A stretch of DNA of 64,000 nucleotides from CAZOWM01 sp964583615 (GTDB taxonomy: Bacteria; Spirochaetota; B62-G9; DRHN01), in NCBI GenBank assembly GCA_964583615.1, contig CAZOWM010000008.1, positions 1 to 64,000 on the forward strand. Reading direction: 5' to 3'. The notes under the pieces were generated by a model, which saw nothing but the letters and a program-made list of their open reading frames with translations, had not been told where the DNA came from and searched no databases. This document shows positions 58,035 to 64,000 of this stretch, in pieces (within the stretch, counting starts at the first letter, position 1; each line of letters begins with the position of its first letter). A program made the translations under genes and the position numbers.

Positions 58035-60404
58035 TCAGTCAGGAAACACAAAGATCGACCCCGCATACAGGAGCACCGCACTCAGTCCGGTCCAGAGAAA
58101 ACCTGCATTGGATGCAATGATCATCGCACCAGTGGACGCGATCACAGAAAAATAGCTGTTGATCGACCACGCCCAGGGCACGGAATCATCACCCCGGCGC
58201 CTGAGCCTGCTCATGGCAAGGGGGAATGGAAATCCCATCGCAAAGCCGAGCGGGGCTAAAATCAGCATGGAAAAAAGAATCGTCGGAAGAAGCGAGACAT
58301 TATCAAGGGATTGAAATATACGATCAACGAGCAGCAGCATGACAGTAAGATATACCACAATAAAGAAAACGGGGTACAGTAAAATTTTTCTGTTCCATCG
58401 GGCGAGACGGTCGGAGACGCGGCTCCCGAACCCTGAAGAGACAACGAGAGTCGCAATCGTTACGGAGCTCGAATAAATTGGATTTGCGAGATAACGCGTG
58501 TACTTGTTGATGATGACGATCTCCACGCACATGTAGGAAAGTGCGATAAAACAGAAATAGAGAAAGATTTTCAGCGCTCCCCCCCGGATGCGTTTGCCGG
58601 CCAGTGAGAGAGGCACGAGAATCAGCACGAACGCGACAAGAAATGTCACCACGAACGTTGAGAAAAGAATAAGATAGCCGCCTTCGATTGCGAGCATCCA
58701 CTGGTGGCCTGCCTGTTGGTAGAGCTGAACGATCTTTCTTATTCGAAAGAAATATCCGAAAAATGGCCGGTTATCGGTATTGGGTCTGATGTTGAAGGGG
58801 TACTCTCTTGTAAATCGGTCAAAATTGGAGAATATCTCCCGTACGCTCACCGAATAGTATGCGTCTTTCACCACATTGTACTGATTGGCCTCATCCGGGT
58901 GCATGCCGTCGTAGTACACGAGGTCAAACATTCGAGCAGCGCAAAAGCGTTGTATCTTTTCGATGTCCTCTTCGGTAAAGGGGTGTTTTTTCACCAGTAC
59001 GGTTCCGCTGGCCCACCCGCGAAGGACCACGACGTTCTTTTCCGGATCCAAATTCATCTTTTCGAGAGCGGTTTTCGCAATTGAAACGAGCTTCAGGAGT
59101 TTTCTCGGCGGATATCTCAACAAAACCGTGACCGAAAGGGTGCCCCTTTCTGAAAGGTGTGAGACGAACTCCTCAAATGCCTCCACTGTGAGGGTATAAT
59201 CCGTATCGGTTGCGTAGATCCCTCCCACGGATGCGGCTCTTCCGTCCGGCTCCGAGATCTCTATCACGTCCCACCGGGAATCTGTTCTCCCGAGGTAGTT
59301 CCGTGCTCCTGTGCGCACCACCTCGAGTCCGGAGGTATACAAAAGCGCATCGTTGTAGTGCGCATAGGTGTGCGCCAGCAGTTCTATGAGGTGGGGGTTT
59401 TGTTCCGTGATGACGATGTTTTTTGCTGAATAGAGCACTGAACGCGCTGCTGCACTGCCCCCGCCCAGTCCGATCTGAAAAACTCTGGGATGTGCGTGAA
59501 GCGCATATACGGCGGACTGCGGCTGATATCGCAAATATTGGAGGCTGTGCAGGCCTTCGATTCTGTCGATTGAGGAAATCTGGTCGCCGTCCACAAAGAG
59601 TCCCATCTGATCGGGAAGAGCTCCCCTGAACGCAAGACTGAGGCCTGATGCGATTCTGATCATGGAGCTTTTCACCACTTCGAGAGTGCCGAAAGGACTG
59701 ATGCGTTTTTTGTCAATGCGGGCGTCGGGAAAGTTCAGTGCGAGCATGATTCCCTTGTAGGGGAGGATATTGATGAACCCCGTAGAAAATAATACGAACC
59801 CTGCGGCGATCATTGCAATCAGAAGAACCAGAGACGGAAACAGGAGCTTTGAGCCGATGAGAAGAAGCACAAAGCAGGCACTCGCAAAGAGCATTGGTAC
59901 AATAAATATTGTGTGTGAATCGATCACATAGAAACAGAGAAGAGTTGCCACTACCCCGAGTCCGGACCCCGTCAGATTGAAAAAGTAGGCCCGGCCGGGC
60001 CTGAGGATGGTAAAGGAGATGACGACAAAGATCGATCCGGAGATGAATGGGACTGCATAGATGAAGTAGCGAAGGAGGAGACGGTAAAGCTGGGTGACGT
60101 CCCAGACGATTCGAAGCGGGTCGAAGGTGATCTCCTTCGAGATCCAGAATCCGAATCCAAGCGTGAAGATGAACACCACCGATGAGATAACACAAACCAG
60201 CCGTTCTCTTCCCCTGAACCACGGACGCAGAAGAAATACGACCGTGCCTCCTGCTCCGAATCCAGTGAGTGCAAGCGCAATTGCGGAATAGGTGAAATTT
60301 CCGAAACCTTCGATCCGTAAAACACGCATCATTGCGATTTCAAGTGAGAGGAGAGCGGAAGAGATCAAAAAGAGAGAAATTTCGTAGGATTTTTCATTTT
60401 TCAT
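58035..60404 (-). CDS. Membrane-bound spermidine-synthase-like protein
   Basis: This protein of 789 residues has about seven N-terminal membrane helices (1-235). A soluble spermidine-synthase-like Rossmann domain follows (about 265-545) with QIGLGGGSAARSV near 311-323, then about seven C-terminal helices. The domain has VITEQNPHLIELL after beta-2 and WDVIEISEPDG near 381-391. In true spermidine synthases these regions bind decarboxylated SAM. Such membrane fusions are common but not characterised, and the acceptor is unknown. It starts 10 bases after the exported isoaspartyl methyltransferase, so the two are likely co-expressed. Confidence 0.83.
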   Translation of the reverse strand: MKNEKSYEISLFLISSALLSLEIAMMRVLRIEGFGNFTYSAIALALTGFGAGGTVVFLLRPWFRGRERLVCVISSVVFIFTLGFGFWISKEITFDPLRIVWDVTQLYRLLLRYFIYAVPFISGSIFVVISFTILRPGRAYFFNLTGSGLGVVATLLCFYVIDSHTIFIVPMLFASACFVLLLIGSKLLFPSLVLLIAMIAAGFVLFSTGFINILPYKGIMLALNFPDARIDKKRISPFGTLEVVKSSMIRIASGLSLAFRGALPDQMGLFVDGDQISSIDRIEGLHSLQYLRYQPQSAVYALHAHPRVFQIGLGGGSAAARSVLYSAKNIVITEQNPHLIELLAHTYAHYNDALLYTSGLEVVRTGARNYLGRTDSRWDVIEISEPDGRAASVGGIYATDTDYTLTVEAFEEFVSHLSERGTLSVTVLLRYPPRKLLKLVSIAKTALEKMNLDPEKNVVVLRGWASGTVLVKKHPFTEEDIEKIQRFCAARMFDLVYYDGMHPDEANQYNVVKDAYYSVSVREIFSNFDRFTREYPFNIRPNTDNRPFFGYFFRIRKIVQLYQQAGHQWMLAIEGGYLILFSTFVVTFLVAFVLILVPLSLAGKRIRGGALKIFLYFCFIALSYMCVEIVIINKYTRYLANPIYSSSVTIATLVVSSGFGSRVSDRLARWNRKILLYPVFFIVVYLTVMLLLVDRIFQSLDNVSLLPTILFSMLILAPLGFAMGFPFPLAMSRLRRRGDDSVPWAWSINSYFSVIASTGAMIIASNAGFLWTGLSAVLLYAGSIFVFPD

Positions 60405-60414
60405 GCCAAGAGCG

Positions 60415-61128
60415 CTATTCCTTCAATTCACGCGTAAAGGGCACGAATCGTACGGGCAGGATGTCGTACACGCGGATTTTCCCATATTCCGTTTTTTCCA
60501 CGACTTTCAGAATTTGCGTGAAGTACGGCTCTCCGACCGGCAGGCACATCCTGCCTCCCATTTTGAGCTGAAGAAGGAGGGGCGGCGGAATATGATCCAC
60601 GGCGGCAGTCACGATGATCGCATCGTAAGGGGAAAACTCTTCCCAGCCGTAGTATCCGTCTCCGAACTTCCCGCTGATATTTGTATACTGAAGCCTTTGA
60701 AATGTTTTCTGCGCCATCTGTGCAAGCGGTTTGATTATTTCAACCGTGTACACTTCCTTCACGATATGCCCCAGAACCGCTGCCTGGTATCCTGACCCTG
60801 TTCCGATTTCCAGCACTCTGTCGTCTTCATCGACAGAGAGAAGCTCTGTCATGAGAGCGACGATATAGGGCTGGGATATTGTCTGCCCGTAGCCGATAGG
60901 AAGCGGTGTATTGCGATACGCGTTCTTTTTGAAATTCTCAGGGACGAACTCTTCTCGAGGAACGGTGAGCATGCTTTTAATTACCGCGTGGTCAGTGATT
61001 CCTTCGTCGATGATGTGTGTCTTTACGAGCTGTTCACGCTGTTTTTTGTAGTCCTCCGGAGTAGCACACGTAAAGTGAGAAATAAGAAAAACAGAGGCAA
61101 GAAAAAAAATGAACCGTGAAATTTTCAT
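60415..61128 (-). CDS. pcm: Exported protein-L-isoaspartate O-methyltransferase
   Basis: PIMT methylates isoaspartyl residues in damaged proteins. ATG 61128 with GGAGG six bases upstream gives 237 residues. A signal peptide occupies about 1-22 (FIFFLASVFLISHF), so the enzyme should act outside the cytoplasm. The family core is intact: MLTVPREEFVPE near 53-64, IGYGQTISQPYIVA (78-91) with the conserved Ser, motif I VLEIGTGSGYQ (105-115), and GGRMCLPVG. Periplasmic forms need imported SAM, which makes the location notable. It leads a leftward group with the SpeE-like and GNAT-like genes. Confidence 0.9.
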   Translation of the reverse strand: MKISRFIFFLASVFLISHFTCATPEDYKKQREQLVKTHIIDEGITDHAVIKSMLTVPREEFVPENFKKNAYRNTPLPIGYGQTISQPYIVALMTELLSVDEDDRVLEIGTGSGYQAAVLGHIVKEVYTVEIIKPLAQMAQKTFQRLQYTNISGKFGDGYYGWEEFSPYDAIIVTAAVDHIPPPLLLQLKMGGRMCLPVGEPYFTQILKVVEKTEYGKIRVYDILPVRFVPFTRELKE

Positions 61129-61236
61129 ATGATACCTCCATGATACCTTTTGATGGTGATCAGTCAAGAGAAAAGAGATTTACGAATTACGATTTTTTTA
61201 TTTCCTTTTAGTATTCACATGCCACAGGAGGATGAG

Positions 61237-62196
61237 ATGAATGCAATCGTGGTAGGGAGTGCGAATACCGATCTGATTATCCATGTCGAGATGCTTCCCG
61301 CACTTGGAGATACAGAAGTGGGATCCGGTTTCAAAAATGGGCCCGGCGGAAAAGGAGCAAACCAGGCGGTTGCACTATCCCGTCTCGGAGCGAAAACGTC
61401 ATTTGTCGCTCGATTCGGGAAAGACGAGTTCAGTTCTCTTTTGATCGATACAATGCAGGAGCACGGTGTTACGCTCAAGTATGCGGTGATCGACGAAAAA
61501 CGAAGAGGAGGTGTCGTGTTCATTCTTGTCGACAGAGCAGGGAACAATACAATGATTGCAGATCTGGGTTCAAACCTCCATCTCGACGCTGCGGACATCG
61601 AAAACGCACGCGAGGCATTTACGGGTTCAACGCTCCTTTTACTGCAGTTCGAGGTCTCCGAAAGTGCGAATAAGAAAGCGTGCGAAATTGCTATGGAAAA
61701 AGGGCTGAAAATTGTGCTCAACCCCGCACCCATGAAAAAGTTCGACACATCGATTCTGCATTCCGTAGACGTACTGACGCCGAACATGTTCGAACTCAGC
61801 AGGATCCTCAGGCTCATACACGGCAGTGATGTGCTCTCAGATCAAGAGAGGGATGTGGAAACGATCGGCGCTGCGGCACGGTCTATCGTGGATTTCGGGG
61901 TCGGTCATGTGGTGGTTACAGCAGGGAAAAGGGGATGCGTCCATGTCGATGACAAGAGCGTTCGCTGCTTCGGAACCTACAAAGTGAATCAGGTTGACTC
62001 CACTGCTGCAGGAGATGCATTCACTGCGGCTTTCGGGCTGAAGTTTGCCGAGGGCAAAGAGATAAGTGAATCCGTGAGGTTTGCATCTGCAAGTGCGGCT
62101 CTCACTGTATCGCGGGAGGGAGCAATCCCGTCACTTCCCTACAGAGAAGAAGTTGAGACATTCATGAAGGAAAACATTCTTACTCAGTTCGACTAG
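61237..62196 (+). CDS. rbsK: Ribokinase
   Basis: This PfkB-family sugar kinase of 319 residues phosphorylates ribose. It begins MNAIVVGSANTDLI and has NGPGGKGANQAVALSRLG (34-51), the ribose-binding Gly-Gly motif typical of ribokinase. The C-terminal STAAGDAFTAAFGLKF near 256-271 carries the catalytic Asp. ATG 61237 with AGGAGG five bases upstream is chosen; the ORF extends further upstream without a site. No ribose transporter is visible in the window, so the ribose source may be nucleoside breakdown. Confidence 0.9.
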   Translation: MNAIVVGSANTDLIIHVEMLPALGDTEVGSGFKNGPGGKGANQAVALSRLGAKTSFVARFGKDEFSSLLIDTMQEHGVTLKYAVIDEKRRGGVVFILVDRAGNNTMIADLGSNLHLDAADIENAREAFTGSTLLLLQFEVSESANKKACEIAMEKGLKIVLNPAPMKKFDTSILHSVDVLTPNMFELSRILRLIHGSDVLSDQERDVETIGAAARSIVDFGVGHVVVTAGKRGCVHVDDKSVRCFGTYKVNQVDSTAAGDAFTAAFGLKFAEGKEISESVRFASASAALTVSREGAIPSLPYREEVETFMKENILTQFD

Positions 62197-62218
62197 ATCT
62201 TCGGCTGGATATTTCGTC

Positions 62219-62248
62219 TTGACATTTTTCATGCACTAATAGTATTTT
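62219..62248 (+). promoter_or_regulatory. Possible promoter of the ABC exporter genes
   Basis: TTGACA (62219-62224) is followed 18 bases later by TATTTT (62243-62248). The leader would be about 100 bases and contains a run of nine T near 62302-62310, preceded by CCAGG complementary to an upstream CTGG. A weak attenuator is possible. Confidence 0.45.
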
Positions 62249-62354
62249 TTCTCATCTGGTATCTAAGAGGATTTATATAAGTTCTTGAAAGTTTGCCAGG
62301 TTTTTTTTTGCGTTATTGTTTTTTCTATAAAGAAAAGAGGGGGGTCATCGAACA

Positions 62355-63281
62355 TTGATCAAGATTGAAAACGTTACAAAGATGTACGGGCAGACCGTAG
62401 CGGTGAAAAATGTAAGCTTTGAAGTCAATAAAGGAGAAATCCTTGGGTTCCTTGGACCGAACGGGGCCGGGAAGACAACGATGATGAGAGTCATCACGGG
62501 ATATTTTCCTCCCACAGACGGCGACGCAATCGTCGCAGGACACAGTGTGCTCACCGAACCGCTCGAGGTAAAGAGGCGAATCGGATACGTACCGGAAAAT
62601 CCTTCGATGTACAAGGAAATGAAAGTAGTGGATTATTTGAAGTTCATCGGCTCTATCAAGGGTGTACCGAGGGCGCATGTAGGTGAGAGCGTTGACAGGG
62701 TAATCAGGAGGTGTGCGCTGCAAAGTGTTACAGGCAAACACATTGGACAGCTCTCAAAGGGCTTTCAGCAGCGTGTTGCGCTGGGGCAGGCCCTTGTGAA
62801 CGATCCTCCTGTTCTAATTCTCGACGAACCAACATCTGGACTCGACCCAAAGCAGATTCATGAAATTCGGGAGCTCATCAAATCAATGGCCGGTACCAGG
62901 ACCATCATCTTGTCCACACACATCCTTCCAGAAGTCTCGATGACCTGCAGCAAGGTGGTCATCATAAACGAGGGAGAGATCGTTGCAGTCGATTCCACGG
63001 ACAATATCGGCTCCCGTTTTGCACAGCACAACCAGATAGAGATGATTGTACAGGGACAGCCCGAGAAGATCATCGAAAAGCTCTCGGAGCTGGAAGGCAT
63101 CATGAGAATCGACAACATGTCGAACCGGTATACCCTCGATGTTGAAAAGGACAGAGACCTGCGCGCGCAGGTGGCAAAAAAAATTATCGAAAGCGGATTT
63201 GACCTCTTGGAGATGAGAACAAAGGCAATGAGCCTCGAGGATGTGTTTCTTAGGCTTGTTATGGAAGAGGAGGGGGTATAG
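62355..63281 (+). CDS. ABC transporter ATP-binding protein, GldA-like
   Basis: This ATPase of 308 residues is of the DrrA/GldA/CcmA type. Walker A is GPNGAGKTT (34-42), the signature LSKGFQQRVALGQALV near 133-148, and Walker B VLILDEPTSGLD near 153-164. A C-terminal extension of about 85 residues after the nucleotide-binding domain is typical of these exporters. In gliding bacteria GldA with GldF and GldG is linked to motility; in spirochaetes the same trio occurs with unclear role. TTG 62355 is the start behind GAGGGGGG. The permease begins seven bases after its stop. Confidence 0.88.
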   Translation: MIKIENVTKMYGQTVAVKNVSFEVNKGEILGFLGPNGAGKTTMMRVITGYFPPTDGDAIVAGHSVLTEPLEVKRRIGYVPENPSMYKEMKVVDYLKFIGSIKGVPRAHVGESVDRVIRRCALQSVTGKHIGQLSKGFQQRVALGQALVNDPPVLILDEPTSGLDPKQIHEIRELIKSMAGTRTIILSTHILPEVSMTCSKVVIINEGEIVAVDSTDNIGSRFAQHNQIEMIVQGQPEKIIEKLSELEGIMRIDNMSNRYTLDVEKDRDLRAQVAKKIIESGFDLLEMRTKAMSLEDVFLRLVMEEEGV

Positions 63282-63287
63282 ATCATT

Positions 63288-64000
63288 ATGAGAAATATTG
63301 CAGAGATCTTCAAAAAGGAGATTCGGTTTTATTTTTCCACTCCGATCGCATATGTCGTGATGTTTATATTCGCTGCAGTCTTCGGTTTTCTCTATTTCAG
63401 AAACCTCACATACTACTCCGAGCTCTCCTACCAGCTGATGCAGAATCAGTACTTCGCACAGAGGGTGGACCTTATACTTGGCGTTTTTGCTCCGGTCTTC
63501 AACTCAAACAGTATAATCCTTCTCATGGTTATTCCTCCCATATCCATGCGTCTGTTCGCAGAGGAGAAGAAATCCGGTACCATAGAACTTCTGTTCACCT
63601 ATCCCTTGCGTGATGTTCAGATGGTTCTGGGGAAATGGCTTGCAGCGGTCACCATTTTACTCTGTATGCTCGCTCTTACTGTTCCTGCCCCGTTTATGGC
63701 GTTCGGGTTCGCAAAGAGCGCAGAGTGGGGGCCGGTTCTTTCCGGGTATCTCGGGATGTTTCTCATGTCGCTCGCGTTTTTGTCCCTCGGAATTCTCATC
63801 TCAGCACTTGCTGAAAACCAGATCGTTGCAATCATCGTGTCCTACGGCACGCTGCTCGCGTTCTGGTTCATCGGGTGGGCGGTTGATCCGGATTCAGGTC
63901 GACAGATCGGAAAGATACTCGGGGAGCTGAGCATCATCAGCCACCTTACCAACTTTATCAAGGGAGTCATCAATACGACGGATCTCGTCTACTACCTGCT
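63288..64000 (+). CDS. ABC transporter permease, GldF-like (3'-truncated)
   Basis: The frame is open from ATG 63288 to the window end, giving 237 residues. It begins MRNIAEIFKKEIRFYFSTPI, the usual start of ABC-2-type permeases, and has several membrane helices. The segment MRLFAEEKKSGTIELLFTYPL near 93-113 is the conserved loop typical of GldF-like and NosY-like permeases. Together with the ATPase it should form an exporter or a mechanical ABC complex. A GldG-like gene is expected next but lies beyond the window. Confidence 0.88.
   Translation, partial: MRNIAEIFKKEIRFYFSTPIAYVVMFIFAAVFGFLYFRNLTYYSELSYQLMQNQYFAQRVDLILGVFAPVFNSNSIILLMVIPPISMRLFAEEKKSGTIELLFTYPLRDVQMVLGKWLAAVTILLCMLALTVPAPFMAFGFAKSAEWGPVLSGYLGMFLMSLAFLSLGILISALAENQIVAIIVSYGTLLAFWFIGWAVDPDSGRQIGKILGELSIISHLTNFIKGVINTTDLVYYL

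Overview
The window is bacterial chromosome, most likely from a flagellated, double-membraned spirochaete (Spirochaetota). I base this on a spirochaete-type FlgM, a CarD gene followed by a PIN/TRAM gene, a very acidic protein with a short conserved helical C-terminus, lipoproteins with relaxed lipoboxes, and a GldA/GldF-type ABC exporter. These family assignments come from memory, not from a search. I saw no rRNA, tRNA, CRISPR array, insertion sequence or prophage. A run of ten N (15444-15453) marks an assembly gap inside ssb.

Region 1 (1-8553) is an AT-rich surface polysaccharide island, about 30% GC by eye. It holds a flippase, a methyltransferase, four GT4 glycosyltransferases, a polyprenyl-phosphate sugar-1-phosphate transferase and an O-antigen polymerase/ligase. 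Base composition changes abruptly inside the last gene, near 8110-8140, and the rest of the window is about 50% GC. galE follows. Then come a structured intergenic region, a helical protein with a STAS protein, and a leftward group (sugar aminotransferase, lgt, HAD phosphatase). Region 2 (13.7-24.4 kb) holds membrane and exported proteins of unknown role, a secreted protein with two CBM48-like domains, ssb, a DUF89 protein, the acidic protein, ComEA-like and ComEC DNA-uptake proteins, HflX and IleS.

Region 3 (24.6-39.2 kb) is metabolic. It has a CARDB-like lipoprotein, a PNPOx-like flavoprotein, a complete pyruvate dehydrogenase operon (E1 alpha, E1 beta, E2, E3), a clusterless MutY-like glycosylase, an osmoprotectant ABC importer in four genes, and a tripartite tricarboxylate transporter (TctC, TctA, TctB). 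Region 4 (39.3-48.3 kb) is rich in DNA repair: RadC, UvrB, an exported unknown, MrfA-like helicase, MrfB-like exonuclease, a Nudix hydrolase, then a flavodiiron protein.

Region 5 (48.3-51.4 kb) is the most unusual part. It is a leftward run of a LOG-like protein, an outer-membrane barrel candidate, a caspase-fold lipoprotein with an EF-hand-like loop, and a membrane protein with a textbook S4 voltage sensor but no pore motif, closed by a terminator-like hairpin. Region 6 (51.5-64 kb) holds carD, PIN/TRAM, rsmI, flgM with a sigma-28-like promoter, an iron-alcohol-dehydrogenase homologue without its metal-binding histidines, an epimerase, a GNAT-like protein, a membrane-bound spermidine-synthase-like protein, an exported isoaspartyl methyltransferase, ribokinase, and an ABC ATPase with the start of its permease. 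No gene-free stretch exceeds 300 bases; the longest are 9626-9903, 51447-51713 and 52200-52430.
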